A stretch of 64,000 bases of DNA from Muribaculaceae bacterium Isolate-037 (Harlan) (GTDB lineage Bacteria; Bacteroidota; Bacteroidia; Bacteroidales; Muribaculaceae). Each line of letters begins with the position of its first letter. The first letter of the stretch is position 1. Below the pieces are notes generated by a model, which made no database searches, had not been told where the DNA came from, and worked only from the letters and a program-made list of their open reading frames with translations. The position numbers were made by a program, and so were the translations under genes. Location: contig RIAZ01000015.1 of the NCBI GenBank assembly GCA_003762615.1, positions 1 to 64,000 of the forward strand, written 5' to 3'. Shown piece by piece: positions 19,503 to 28,524 of this stretch.

Positions 19503-20342
19503 TTAGGAGCAACTCGCTTCATATATGAATCGTGCTACAGAGGAGGCGGTGTTCGGACCGATTATGATGTCGGCTATCCTTTTCACTTCCGGCAGGGCGT
19601 TCTCCACGGCTATTGCCACGTCGGCAGCCTTCAGCATCGGTATGTCGTTGATATTGTCGCCGAATACCACCACTCGGTCTGCACCACATCTCTCTTTCAG
19701 CCGACGGATGGCGTTGGCTTTTGACACGTCGGGAGAGAACACCTCAAGGTTGGCAGTGTCAGAGCCGTAGATGTCCTGATAGAATATGGGATTACAGCTC
19801 ACTGAGGATTTGATGTCGAGATATGTCGGTTCAACTATTGATGCCGCCTGCACGGAGTAGAACAGGGAGACTCCCGTCAGCGGGTCGGGCATTTCCGACT
19901 CACCGTCAGCCGGGATATGAAACACCTTGTATCGGCTTCCGTCTCTTTCGGATATGAATGCTTGTTCATGCGTGGAGAGTGCGCCTGTATGGTAAATGTT
20001 GATCTTATCCTTGTCAAGGCAATATATGAATGTCGGCAGATGATGCCTACGGCAGATGGAGAGTATTTCGGATGCCGTCTCAGCCTTCATTGTCATTGAG
20101 TCGGAGAAATCTCCTGTCACCGGATCCCATATTGCTGCTCCGGTCATGACGATGTAGGGGACTGTGGCGTGGATATCTTTCATGAGGGTAGCCACAGTTG
20201 AGGGTGTACGGGCGGTGGCGATTGAGAAGAGTGCACCATTGCCGATTGCCTCATTGATGAGGCGTATGGATTCGGCAGATACTCGCCCGTCGGATGAGAG
20301 GAATGTGCCGTCAAGATCGGTTACGAAAAGGGTCTTTGCCAT
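19503..20342 (-). CDS. HAD-superfamily (Cof-type) sugar-phosphate phosphatase
   Basis: 279 residues, soluble. Motif I is DLDGTFL (Asp9 nucleophile, Asp11), motif II TAR, and motif IV GDNINDIPML with Lys in the preceding loop. The long middle section is a Cof-type cap (about 85-190). Substrate within this family (sugar phosphates, FMN, pyridoxal phosphate) cannot be told from sequence. Downstream of DUF4834, 8 bp away. Confidence 0.88.
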   Translation of the reverse strand: MAKTLFVTDLDGTFLSSDGRVSAESIRLINEAIGNGALFSIATARTPSTVATLMKDIHATVPYIVMTGAAIWDPVTGDFSDSMTMKAETASEILSICRRHHLPTFIYCLDKDKINIYHTGALSTHEQAFISERDGSRYKVFHIPADGESEMPDPLTGVSLFYSVQAASIVEPTYLDIKSSVSCNPIFYQDIYGSDTANLEVFSPDVSKANAIRRLKERCGADRVVVFGDNINDIPMLKAADVAIAVENALPEVKRIADIIIGPNTASSVARFIYEASCS

Positions 20343-20349
20343 ACCGGAA

Positions 20350-20760
20350 TCAATGTTTTTTCACTTTTATCTCCTCCCATTCGGCATCACTGATCTGCGA
20401 CTCATGCCATTCCTCGCGGTTGTTGCTGTAGGAATAGTCTGACATGGATTCGGAAAAGTCTTTTATCTCGACAAACTCCACATCTTCGGCATACTCCTTC
20501 GGGATGATGGGTTCGCCATAATTCCGGTACTGTCTGCGCCGGCGGGAGCGTGAGTTGTAATAGTCATAGCTGTCATTGGCATCCTCCTTTGCCTGCTGTC
20601 GCTCTTGTCGGCGTGCCTGTCGGGATCCGGGACGCGGAGGCATTCCGGTGGCGTTGCGGAGGAAATCTTCAGCCTTGTTCGCCATATATCGCTTGATCAT
20701 CTTGAGTATGGCTGGCCAAAGAAGAAGTAGAAGTATTAGTATGATTAAGAATATACCCAC
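20350..20760 (-). CDS. DUF4834 family membrane protein
   Basis: 136 residues: one N-terminal membrane helix (about 3-20, FLIILILLLLLWPAIL), then a highly basic, Arg/Gln-rich region and an acidic tail. This layout matches the Bacteroidota DUF4834 family, of unknown role. It sits between the phosphatidylserine synthase gene and the HAD phosphatase. Confidence 0.7.
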   Translation of the reverse strand: MGIFLIILILLLLLWPAILKMIKRYMANKAEDFLRNATGMPPRPGSRQARRQERQQAKEDANDSYDYYNSRSRRRRQYRNYGEPIIPKEYAEDVEFVEIKDFSESMSDYSYSNNREEWHESQISDAEWEEIKVKKH

Positions 20761-20821
20761 AATTTGCTGATTGAAAAATTAAATTGTCAGAAAAACGTTA
20801 AGTAATTCAACCGGGTTCAGT

Positions 20822-21523
20822 TTATCCTCGAAACAGGATTGAGAGCCCGATATAGAATATGATAAGCCACATCAGCCCACCCACTCCGAGAGTTGCGCAG
20901 AATGCGATGGCAGCGGCTACAAGGATAAAACGTGGAGCGTTATCCTTAAGTTTAAGATTCTTGAATTTTAATGAGAACATTCTTAGGGGAGAGTTCATCA
21001 GCCAGCATTCAATCAGAAGCACCGGAAGAAATACAAAGCTCGAGAAGAGAGAATCAGCGCCGTTCATGAATGTGGCGGTGTATCCTATCCAGAATATAGC
21101 GTTTGCCGGGATTGGCATTCCGATGAACGACGTAGTCTGTCGGGTGTCAATATTGAATCTTGCAAGGCGTATTGCGCCAGCCACGGGTATTAGCAATGCA
21201 GTCCATGGGAGCCATTGCAGGGCCTCTGTCCAGCCGCTCATGAGATTGAACACGATAATTCCCGGCGCGACACCGAAAGTGACGAGATCCGACAGGGAGT
21301 CAAGCTCTTTCCCAAGATTTGAATATGCGTGCAGGGCACGCGCCGCGAATCCATCAAGGAAATCGGCGATGGCACCGATGGCTATGAATATATATGCCCA
21401 TAGATATGCCGGCATCCCCCACAACAGGTTGTTGCCGTGAAATGCTGTGATGATTGCGAGGCAACCTGCAAGAAGGTTGATGCAGGTGATTGAATTTGGG
21501 ATATTGGCTTTTATTGGGTTCAT
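20822..21523 (-). CDS. pssA: CDP-diacylglycerol-serine O-phosphatidyltransferase
   Basis: 233 residues, several membrane helices. The CDP-alcohol phosphotransferase signature DG-x2-AR-x8-G-x3-D-x3-D is complete in DGFAARALHAYSNLGKELDS followed by LSD. It makes phosphatidylserine from CDP-diacylglycerol and serine at the inner membrane. Its ATG overlaps the psd stop by 4 bp, so the two steps of phosphatidylethanolamine synthesis are translationally coupled. Confidence 0.95.
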   Translation of the reverse strand: MNPIKANIPNSITCINLLAGCLAIITAFHGNNLLWGMPAYLWAYIFIAIGAIADFLDGFAARALHAYSNLGKELDSLSDLVTFGVAPGIIVFNLMSGWTEALQWLPWTALLIPVAGAIRLARFNIDTRQTTSFIGMPIPANAIFWIGYTATFMNGADSLFSSFVFLPVLLIECWLMNSPLRMFSLKFKNLKLKDNAPRFILVAAAIAFCATLGVGGLMWLIIFYIGLSILFRG

Positions 21524-22194
21524 TTTTCTGTTGGAGGTTTAAGACGTGCTACAGGTGTAACGCCTCCTCTGACGATTTGTTTCATCCCCACAAGGATTTC
21601 GGTGTCAAGAGGGAGGTATAAGTCAACTCGCGAACCGAATTTTATGAATCCGAGATGACCGTCGATAGAGGCGTTGTGGCCTCTTCGGGCATACGTCACG
21701 ATTCTTCGTGCCATGGCACCGGCAATCTGTCGTGCCATTATCCGCATGCCGGATTCAGTGACGATTCCTATCGTGCTGCGCTCGTTTTCCGTACTTGCCT
21801 TTGGAAGATATGCGGAAAGGAAGCGTCCACGGTGATGGCGGACGTATTCCACGGTGCCTTCTGCCGGATACCAGTTGGCATGTACGTTGAGTGGCGACAT
21901 GAATACGGAAAGCATGATGGCTTCCGATTTAAGATATTCCGGCTCATACACTTTCTCAATAGCCACTACTTTTCCGTCAACCGAGCTTATTACCATATTT
22001 TTGCGTGGTCCGGCATAATGTCGCAGTGGACAACGGAAGAAGTTGAACACGAAAAGATACATGATTATGGAAATGGCAGAGAATATTGCCGGGATGATGT
22101 ATGGAGGCATGAAGAGCCACACGGGAATATTCAGAACCCCGAGCACAAGGAAAAGCAATATAAGGATGTTGGTGCCTTCTCGATGTATCTTCAC
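21520..22194 (-). CDS. psd: Phosphatidylserine decarboxylase
   Basis: Short PSD form of 225 residues from a GTG at 22194 (VKIHREGTNIL); the ORF stays open to an ATG at 22296, but the family normally starts at this position and the longer start would run into the divergent gene's control region. Two membrane helices at about 10-55, then the PSD domain: SPLNVHANWYPAEG, and the self-cleaving Gly-Ser in FIKFGSRVDLYLP, whose Ser becomes the pyruvoyl group. It converts phosphatidylserine to phosphatidylethanolamine. Operon with pssA. Confidence 0.92.
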   Translation of the reverse strand: MKIHREGTNILILLFLVLGVLNIPVWLFMPPYIIPAIFSAISIIMYLFVFNFFRCPLRHYAGPRKNMVISSVDGKVVAIEKVYEPEYLKSEAIMLSVFMSPLNVHANWYPAEGTVEYVRHHRGRFLSAYLPKASTENERSTIGIVTESGMRIMARQIAGAMARRIVTYARRGHNASIDGHLGFIKFGSRVDLYLPLDTEILVGMKQIVRGGVTPVARLKPPTEK

Positions 22195-22373
22195 TTTATT
22201 ATTGAGATTTTTTAGGTTATGGCTTGCTGTTGTCTTGCCGCGTGTCTGTGAAGGAGAGAATGGCAACTGAGAGGCAAAGCCGGTAAGTGAATGCAAATTT
22301 AGCCTTTTTATTAGTATCTCGCAAATTTTTTGTAACTTTACATCCCATTTTTCAATTGCCCAACGACAAAAAG

Positions 22374-23339
22374 ATGGAAAAAAGAGAAGCTCTTATGATT
22401 GTGAATCCGGTGTCAGGGACGCGTTCGAAGCGTGGACTGGAGGAGTTGGTAGTGTCGCGTCTTGCCATGTCGGGCGTGACAGTACGCACTCTCTACACTG
22501 AAGGTTCGGGCGATGCCTCTCGGTTTGCCGAACAGGCAGTTGCCCATGATTACGACATGGTGATATCAGCCGGTGGCGATGGCACAGTGAATGAGATTGC
22601 AGGGGTGTTATCGCATACCTCCACGAAGCTTGGCATTCTGCCCCTCGGTTCCGGCAACGGTTTTGCCCGCTCGCTTGGCATTCCGCAGGACGTGGAGGAG
22701 GCGTTGAAGGTCATTGCAGAAGGGTATTCCTTGCGTTGTGACAGAGGTGTGGTCAACGGTCTGCCGTTTTATTGCACGTTTGGCGTGGGGTTTGATGCCG
22801 CGGTCAGCGAAAAGTTCTCCAAGATGAAGCGTCGCGGACGCATCACGTATGTCAAGAGTGTGTTTCGTGAATTTCTGAATTATCAGCCGGAGCCGTATGC
22901 CCTATCGATAGGTGGGTCGGTGCTTACGGAGAAGGCTTTTCTGATAGCCGTGTGTAATGCCCCGCAATATGGCAACAATGCGTATATCGCCCCTCATGCT
23001 AAGCTTTCCGACGGTATGCTCGACATAACGGTGGTACATTCCGGTTCGCCGTTGTCAACAGTGCTTGTGGGTGTTGATCTTCTTACCGGATACATCGACC
23101 GCAACACTCTAATTGACACGTTCCGTGTGAGTGCCGCCACCATTACGCGACTCGGTTGCGGACCCGTCCACATCGACGGCGAACCGATGACTCTTGGCAC
23201 GAATTTGGAAATCTCGTGCGATCCGTCGTCTCTGTCGGTCTACGCTCCGGAGAAAGAGGCAGAGTTCAAACCGATAGTCTCGCCATTGCGTGCGATGATC
23301 GATGACTTTCGCTACGACGTCAAGGCAAAGTTCCGCTGA
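22374..23339 (+). CDS. Diacylglycerol kinase-family lipid kinase (YegS/DagK type)
   Basis: 321 residues from MEKREALMIVNPVSG at 22374; the frame is open 29 codons upstream but those residues are not family-like. The nucleotide-binding motif SAGGDGTVNEIAGV and the substrate-loop LGILPLGSGNGFARSLG are textbook for the DAGK catalytic domain. It phosphorylates diacylglycerol, sphingoid bases or a related lipid; the choice cannot be read. Divergent from the pssA/psd operon, in keeping with lipid metabolism. A weak -7 (TAACTTTA, 22333-22340) precedes it. Confidence 0.9.
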   Translation: MEKREALMIVNPVSGTRSKRGLEELVVSRLAMSGVTVRTLYTEGSGDASRFAEQAVAHDYDMVISAGGDGTVNEIAGVLSHTSTKLGILPLGSGNGFARSLGIPQDVEEALKVIAEGYSLRCDRGVVNGLPFYCTFGVGFDAAVSEKFSKMKRRGRITYVKSVFREFLNYQPEPYALSIGGSVLTEKAFLIAVCNAPQYGNNAYIAPHAKLSDGMLDITVVHSGSPLSTVLVGVDLLTGYIDRNTLIDTFRVSAATITRLGCGPVHIDGEPMTLGTNLEISCDPSSLSVYAPEKEAEFKPIVSPLRAMIDDFRYDVKAKFR

Positions 23340-23395
23340 AATCATGGAAGCAGGTCTGTCTGCCGTATGTAGACAGACCTGCTTCGCTATGGATA

Positions 23396-24424
23396 TCAGA
23401 ATTTTATAGACTTATTGTCACTTCCCCAGTCGTCTTGTGATGACAAATGAAGGATAATCGGACCCTTTTCTGTGGTTTCAGGCATGAGGATAGCTCCTTT
23501 CATCGTTGTTATATTATTTCTGACAGCCTGTATTATACCTGTTTGTATGCTCGTTTCCCTTGATGTACCGTCGGTGTAGTTTATCTTGAATGAGGCTGCA
23601 TCCATGGCGGTGTAAGGTTTATCTTTGTTTGCAAAAGTGTAATAGAAGAATAATTCAGTATCTCCATCCTCTTGTTTTGTACCGATTGGTGGTGTCAGAG
23701 AGGTGCGATATGGCGATGTAGGTTTTTCAGTCGCCGTTATAATGATTTTGTCATCCGGATTGTGGATGGTATATTTGGTGAAGTAAGGTAATGTAGAGAT
23801 TGCAATATTATCCAGTACCATGCCGTCGCGAAGGTCGGTTGTACTGACGAAACGCACTTTGCCTACCAGTCGGCTGAGTGTTAAATCTTTTTCAATTTTT
23901 TGAGATGTTTTTGTGAGGGTGATAAAGCTGCCGAAACAATCAAGGTTATCGTTGTTGATTTCGAATTTGTTGACGGTGAATACTTGGTGTGATGGTCTGC
24001 CACTTTCTGTATATGCGGTGTTATAGTAGCAGTCTTGATATAATCCTTTATCATCCGGTTGTTGGTCTTCCGGTATATAGTCTGCAAACAGTATGATTGT
24101 GTACTCTCCTTCTGGTACTGAGAAGGTGATGGTTCCCTCATTGTCTGTTGCCAATATCTCTTTTCTTTCAACAAATTCTGGATCAACTCCGGCAGTTGTG
24201 CTTTTCAGAATCCCTTTCAGTAGTTTCGCGGAGTAGCGGAGTTTGTGACCGTCGTGGTTCTCTCCGGCTCGTGTGTTGCCTTCGTTGGGGTTGGAGAGGG
24301 TGAGGGTGATAGTTCGGCTCTCTTCTGTAGGTGTAAATGGATTGTCAATCACTTCCGTCGATGTGCAGGCGGATAGCATCAGTGATATGATGGCTGCTGA
24401 CATTGAAATCGAAGTCTTCTTCAT
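23396..24424 (-). CDS. Fimbrillin-like lipoprotein (DUF6562-like)
   Basis: 342 residues. Signal peptide with lipobox LMLSAC (Cys20), then the early segment ending NTRAGENHDGHKLRY, as in Bacteroidales Mfa/fimbrillin-like lipoproteins where the N-terminal strand is trimmed before assembly. Phrases such as YTIILFADYIPED and the beta-rich body match the DUF6562-like group. Last gene of a DUF3575, DUF5119, fimbrillin-like triad, the usual layout of minor-fimbria or surface-adhesin loci. Confidence 0.7.
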   Translation of the reverse strand: MKKTSISMSAAIISLMLSACTSTEVIDNPFTPTEESRTITLTLSNPNEGNTRAGENHDGHKLRYSAKLLKGILKSTTAGVDPEFVERKEILATDNEGTITFSVPEGEYTIILFADYIPEDQQPDDKGLYQDCYYNTAYTESGRPSHQVFTVNKFEINNDNLDCFGSFITLTKTSQKIEKDLTLSRLVGKVRFVSTTDLRDGMVLDNIAISTLPYFTKYTIHNPDDKIIITATEKPTSPYRTSLTPPIGTKQEDGDTELFFYYTFANKDKPYTAMDAASFKINYTDGTSRETSIQTGIIQAVRNNITTMKGAILMPETTEKGPIILHLSSQDDWGSDNKSIKF

Positions 24425-24486
24425 GAGGGTTGTTGTTTTAAGGGTTATAGTTTATAGTTTATAGTTGAGGGAGAGGGGGTTAATGG

Positions 24487-25653
24487 TTATTGGTACGGCA
24501 CCCCTCGCCCATGGGCTCGGGCACTGAACTCCAGAGAACACATGTCATTGCTATTTTTCAGCTCCTCTCTCTTTAGGGGAGATGCTCTTTTTAGTTCCCC
24601 CTTTAGGAATGGGGGCTCTGCTGGGGGCTGGACTATCGGGCTACTTCTGGGTGGTATGGGTATGATTATCTCATCTTCCCAGATGTTGTCGATATTTATA
24701 CTGTTGGCATAGAAATTGGTGAGGAAATCACCTTTGACGGTGGTGGTCTTCCCCCGTTCTAATGGGAACGTGATGTTTCTTGTCATTGATACGATTGTCA
24801 AGGCAGAATTGATGACCGTCAGACTGACGGACACATACTCCCTCTCACTCTCGGTAAAAATCCAACCGGAAGAGATTTGAGCCTGCTTTGCAAATAGAGG
24901 TGGTAGTGGCAGTTGAGTAGAGGGAGAGTCATAGTATCCGTAAGGTTGCCCGGTTGATACATTGAAAAAAGATGCGATAAGGTTTTCAAAAGATAGCCTT
25001 ACATAATACTTCTCGCCTCGGCTTATAGGTAGGTCGGCATATTTCAGGAACTGTTCCACGTCTGTGGCTACAATCTTGAAGTCAGCAGTAGGCGGTGAAA
25101 GCTCGATGGGTATTGTGAGATCGGCGGAGATCTTGTTGTGGTAAGGAGTTAGGTCTAAGGTGGAGGTGTGGAATCCGCATCTTTTGGCTATTCCCGATTC
25201 AGATTGTGTAAACAATGGGGATATCGTTTTCAGAGATGATAGGTCGAAATGATAGGGAGAGTCATCAGATTCCCGCATGTCGCACCATACGGATATATTG
25301 TAGACATCGGGAGATAGCGTTTCATTGCAGTCAATTATAAGTTCTCCTTTGCTGAAAGTATCATCCGAAAATGTTTCCTCAATCCTTATCGGAGGGGAAG
25401 CATTATCCGTCTTGGATATTTCTATGACTATGCGCCATGTGCCGCCTTCAGCTTTTGTCGGTGGATAATAGGCGAGTAGGTCTGCCCATTTGAGATTGAA
25501 AGATAAAGAAAGTGATAACGTCACTTCCGTTGGATCTTTCGCATCAGGGTCCGGGTAGGTGTGTATGCATGCCGGCATGAGAATGGCACACACGGCAATC
25601 ACTACCGTGAACAGTATATCTGTCAATATGTAGTGGCGTTGAGACATAGTCAT
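24487..25653 (-). CDS. DUF5119-type lipoprotein of a fimbrial locus, tail built from intergenic repeats
   Basis: 388 residues from the ATG at 25653, which shares one base with the stop of the DUF3575 gene; the frame extends 19 codons more upstream but inside that gene. Membrane-spanning signal with lipobox-like LMPAC, then DUF5119-type beta domains (VTLSLSLSFNLKWADLL). The family usually ends soon after the strand near IDNIWEDEII. Here about 60 extra codons continue through repeat DNA: PPFLKGELKRASPLKREELK corresponds to the C5TTTAG5-type units and LEFSARAHGRGVP to the 33-bp repeat. The native stop seems lost. Confidence 0.7.
   Translation of the reverse strand: MTMSQRHYILTDILFTVVIAVCAILMPACIHTYPDPDAKDPTEVTLSLSLSFNLKWADLLAYYPPTKAEGGTWRIVIEISKTDNASPPIRIEETFSDDTFSKGELIIDCNETLSPDVYNISVWCDMRESDDSPYHFDLSSLKTISPLFTQSESGIAKRCGFHTSTLDLTPYHNKISADLTIPIELSPPTADFKIVATDVEQFLKYADLPISRGEKYYVRLSFENLIASFFNVSTGQPYGYYDSPSTQLPLPPLFAKQAQISSGWIFTESEREYVSVSLTVINSALTIVSMTRNITFPLERGKTTTVKGDFLTNFYANSINIDNIWEDEIIIPIPPRSSPIVQPPAEPPFLKGELKRASPLKREELKNSNDMCSLEFSARAHGRGVPYQ
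24502..24534. repeat. 33-bp dispersed repeat, copy 2
   Basis: One base different from 19425-19457. On the minus strand it codes the last residues of the DUF5119 protein. Confidence 0.7.
24562..24615. repeat. Palindromic C/G-rich repeat units inside the DUF5119 reading frame
   Basis: Two units, CTCCTCTCTCTTTAGGGGAG (24562-24581) and TTCCCCCTTTAGGAATGGGG (24595-24614), resemble the unit at 19474-19489. Confidence 0.45.
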
Positions 25654-26282
25654 TATTTTCTTGTGAAACTGTAAGTGAGGCTGATGGCAGCCCTGTCTAT
25701 TCCGAACCATGTTGTGCGGCGGGTGTCGGCAAGTGCACCATTATTGACGTTGTGGAATCTGTCATATTGCAGTGACGCGAATCCGGCGCCGATTGAAAGC
25801 TCAATACCCAATCGTGGAGTCAGACGGAACCGGTAGCCGTATGTCACTCCGGCATTCAGTAACGGCCGGTTAGAGTCCTGGTATCTGAAGTCACCGTATT
25901 TTACGTTATACCATGCTGTCGCAAGGTGTAATCCGAAGAAATGACCTGTCTGGACCGGTTTGAGCCACCATCTTATTTCCGGCATTATAGAAAGATTGCG
26001 TAGGGCAAAACGTTCGGTAAAGAACCAAGGGCACCAGGCTAATCCCAATGACGCGGATATGTGTGGATGAAAACGTACCTCACATTCCACATTCATGACA
26101 GTGGTAGCCCACAATATCGCATTTGTCTTTAATGTGACAGAGGGATGAGACCCGATAGAATCCGTTTGTTGACGTGAGGTTCCCGGTAGCCTGTCAGGAC
26201 TCAATTCCGCCATTGCCGGTATATGAGCCGACAATATAATTATAGCTATGAATATAATGGGGCAGAACGTATGAGGTTTCAT
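25653..26282 (-). CDS. DUF3575 outer-membrane protein of a fimbrial locus
   Basis: 209 residues with a signal peptide (ending HIPAMA). The conserved opening VTLKTNAILWATTVMNVECE and the WCPWFF block are characteristic of DUF3575 barrels, which head many Bacteroidales fimbrillin operons. It ends in an aromatic-rich strand (ISLTYSFTRK). First gene of the triad, so it probably provides an outer-membrane component for the two lipoproteins downstream. Confidence 0.82.
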   Translation of the reverse strand: MKPHTFCPIIFIAIIILSAHIPAMAELSPDRLPGTSRQQTDSIGSHPSVTLKTNAILWATTVMNVECEVRFHPHISASLGLAWCPWFFTERFALRNLSIMPEIRWWLKPVQTGHFFGLHLATAWYNVKYGDFRYQDSNRPLLNAGVTYGYRFRLTPRLGIELSIGAGFASLQYDRFHNVNNGALADTRRTTWFGIDRAAISLTYSFTRK

Positions 26283-26317
26283 GGGAACTGACCAGGGGGA
26301 TGCCCTGATTTTGGGTT

Positions 26318-26349
26318 AAATGAGTTTATTTCGCAAAATAAACTCATTT
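26318..26349. repeat. Perfect 14-bp inverted repeat upstream of the DUF3575 gene
   Basis: AAATGAGTTTATTT, loop CGCA, AAATAAACTCATTT. It lies 36 bp upstream of the DUF3575 start and downstream of the higA remnant. It could end transcription from the right or act as a regulatory hairpin or operator; no T-run follows. Confidence 0.5.
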
Positions 26350-26453
26350 CCGCAATTATACCAAATATTTGTAAGTATTTTTGTAAATATTTGATTAAAT
26401 AATGAGATTTGGTGATAATAATACAGCAAAATCACCTTATCATCCATGAGATT

Positions 26454-26627
26454 TTAAAGCATAGCCGCTATTTTGCGGATATTGGCAAGTCGGTTCATGA
26501 AAGAGGAATCAGCTTTTGCAACCTGCATATTATAGTCTGCTTGAAGTTTCAACCAGATGTTTGCAGAGATACCAAGAGCCGCTTCAAGGAGAAGTGCAAG
26601 TTCAGTATTGATGGCTCTTAAATTCAC
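26454..26627 (-). pseudogene. N-terminally truncated HigA-type antitoxin remnant
   Basis: A 57-codon frame (possible GTG at 26627, stop 26454) encodes AINTELALLLEAALGISANI, WLKLQADYNMQVAK and a tail LANIRKIAAML. This is the C-terminal half of XRE-type HigA antitoxins. The DNA-binding helix-turn-helix that should precede it is gone, and no HigB toxin is adjacent. It is too short to have been listed as an ordinary ORF. Likely a relic of a toxin-antitoxin module. Confidence 0.7.
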
Positions 26628-26649
26628 AAATTTGTGAATATATTTTTTA

Positions 26650-28056
26650 TCAGAGATGATTGTAGTGCCGGATTTCTGAGGCGTAGAGGAATTTGTGGGG
26701 GCGGAGGCTGTCGTAGACTTTGTTGCCGGATACGTAGGTGGCGCGTATGAGGTTGTCGGGGGAGAGGGTCATGAGCACGAAGAGTTTGTCGAAGATGGAA
26801 TCGGAGAAATTCAGACGCCATTCGATAAATTCTGATGGACGGAGATTGATTACCGTCATATCTGCCTCATAGCCCGGCAAGAGGCTACCGATGCGGTCGG
26901 CAAACCGTAATGTCTCCGCTCCGCCACGCGTGGCGAGATAGAAGGAACGTATGGCATCAAGACTCTTTCCACGAAGCATAGCCACCTTGTAGGCATCGCC
27001 AAGCTGACGGAATACGGAGAAATTGGTACCCCCGCCCACGTCGGTGCCAATCCCGACGTTCACCTGACGGTCTGACTTTTTTGCTTCCCAATATTTAAAT
27101 TCACCGTCGCCAAGAAACATATTGCTGGAGGGACAATGTGCCACACCACATCCTGTGGCATGAAGGCGTTGCCATTCCTCTTCACGCACTATGCAGCAGT
27201 GTGCCATGATGGAATGCTCGCCCAACAGACCGAAATGATCATATACGTCAGTATAGTTTGAGGCATCCGGGAATAGGCTCATTACCCATTCAATCTCATT
27301 CTCCGCCTCATCAAGGTGAGTGTGCATATATACCCCCTTGTCGGCATACCTGCGGTATAGTTCTCCGGCAAGTTGCAGTTGCCGAGGGGTAGAGGTGGGT
27401 GCGAAACGCGGAATTACGGCATAGAGCTGTCGTCCCCGTCCGTGCCATTTCTCCAACAGTGATTCCGACAGGGCGATCGATTCATCGGCATCCTTATCGC
27501 GTAGGGCATCCGGCAGATTACGGTCCTGAAGCACCTTTCCGCAGATCATGCGTGTGCCGTAGCGTTCGCTCTCTTCAAAAAATGCGTCTACGCTTGAGGC
27601 GTAGGTCGTGGCGAAGACGTTGGCTGTGGTCGTGCCTTGCGAAAGGATCTGACGGAAGAACATACGGGCTGCATTGTCGGCAAAATCCTTGTCGGCAAAA
27701 CGTATCTCATTCGGGAAGGTATATTGGTTGAGCCAGTCGAGCAGGGTGTCTCCGAAAGACCCGATCATCGGGCTTTGCACGTAATGTGTGTGGCAATCGA
27801 TGAATCCCGGCATGATCAGTGCATCCTCATATCTGTCGATCGCGTCAGCACTAAGCGACTCATGACGTGGCGCGACATCGGCATACTCACCCACATCGAC
27901 TATGCGTCCGTCTCGCATCACAACAAGCCCGTCCGGGAAATAGTCATAGCAGTCTTCCGGAGCATCGACAAACGGATTGGATTTAAAAGAGAGTATCCTT
28001 CCGCGCACTCCGGAAAGAGGCGATTTATCATTAGTATGGGATGTCATTTCGATCAT
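26650..28056 (-). CDS. guaD: Guanine deaminase
   Basis: 468 residues of the amidohydrolase superfamily. Metal-binding motif PGFIDCHTHYVQSPMIG, the guanine deaminase FPNEIRFAD block, HTHLDEAENEIEWV, MAHCCIV and the late GIGTDVGGGTNFS with the metal Asp are all present. It hydrolyses guanine to xanthine and ammonia using zinc. Two in-frame Met (1 and 4) are close together; I kept the first. The stop is just to the right of the higA relic, and a 160-bp inverted repeat lies upstream. Confidence 0.93.
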   Translation of the reverse strand: MIEMTSHTNDKSPLSGVRGRILSFKSNPFVDAPEDCYDYFPDGLVVMRDGRIVDVGEYADVAPRHESLSADAIDRYEDALIMPGFIDCHTHYVQSPMIGSFGDTLLDWLNQYTFPNEIRFADKDFADNAARMFFRQILSQGTTTANVFATTYASSVDAFFEESERYGTRMICGKVLQDRNLPDALRDKDADESIALSESLLEKWHGRGRQLYAVIPRFAPTSTPRQLQLAGELYRRYADKGVYMHTHLDEAENEIEWVMSLFPDASNYTDVYDHFGLLGEHSIMAHCCIVREEEWQRLHATGCGVAHCPSSNMFLGDGEFKYWEAKKSDRQVNVGIGTDVGGGTNFSVFRQLGDAYKVAMLRGKSLDAIRSFYLATRGGAETLRFADRIGSLLPGYEADMTVINLRPSEFIEWRLNFSDSIFDKLFVLMTLSPDNLIRATYVSGNKVYDSLRPHKFLYASEIRHYNHL

Positions 28057-28080
28057 AATGGAATTATATAATTAATTTAA

Positions 28081-28240
28081 GTTTCGCAAGTTTTCCAACT
28101 TGCTTCACTTAAATGGTTTAAGGTTTAATGTTTATGGTTTATGATCATTAAATTTTGTATAATGAAAAGATTCGTGGATTTTCGTGAATCTTAAACCTTA
28201 AACTATAAACTTTAAACCACTGAAGTGCAGCTTGCGAAAC
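28081..28240. repeat. 160-bp imperfect inverted repeat with heptad tracts (MITE-like)
   Basis: The outer arms are exact: GTTTCGCAAG (28081-28090) and CTTGCGAAAC (28231-28240). Inside, CACTTaaaTGGTTTAA and runs of GTTTAAG/GTTTAAT/GTTTATG on the left mirror TTAAACC, ATAAAC and TTTAAACCACTgAAGTG on the right. The centre contains a further short inverted pair (GATTCGTGG...TTCGTGAATC). No ORF. Confidence 0.6.
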
Positions 28241-28479
28241 TTCAGTAATTAAGTATAGGTTGCAAACGGATGAGTATTTCATCCATAGATATAACCGACA
28301 ATTTATATCAAATGTTTTATTATTTTAGTGCTGTCGATCATGGGGAAATTTAGAGTTGTGTATATGTAAATGGCAGGGATGAATACATTTTTTGAGTGTG
28401 ACAGTGTTTTTTTGTGCCGGATGAGGCATATTTATACCTTTTTGGCGTTATTTAAGACAGTGTTTTGAACTTTTATATC

Positions 28480-28487
28480 TAATTTTG
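28480..28487 (+). promoter_or_regulatory. -7 element of the ROK kinase gene
   Basis: TAATTTTG, 38 bp before the ATG. The only TTTG nearby (28464-28467) is 12 bp away, too close, so the -33 is poor or an activator is used. Confidence 0.5.
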
Positions 28488-28524
28488 CAGAACATCATGA
28501 AAACTTTAATTTAACAGCATAAAT

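Larger units (their letters stand above)
28057..28524. other. Divergent intergenic region between guaD and the ROK kinase
   Basis: No gene seen. It carries the inverted repeat at 28081-28240 and, near the right end, the -7 element of the ROK gene. The 28241-28440 part is AT-rich without clear structure. Confidence 0.4.

Noticed and set aside
21655..22215. Plus-strand 186-codon frame opposite psd
   Set aside because: Shadow of psd, which carries full catalytic motifs and overlaps pssA as expected.
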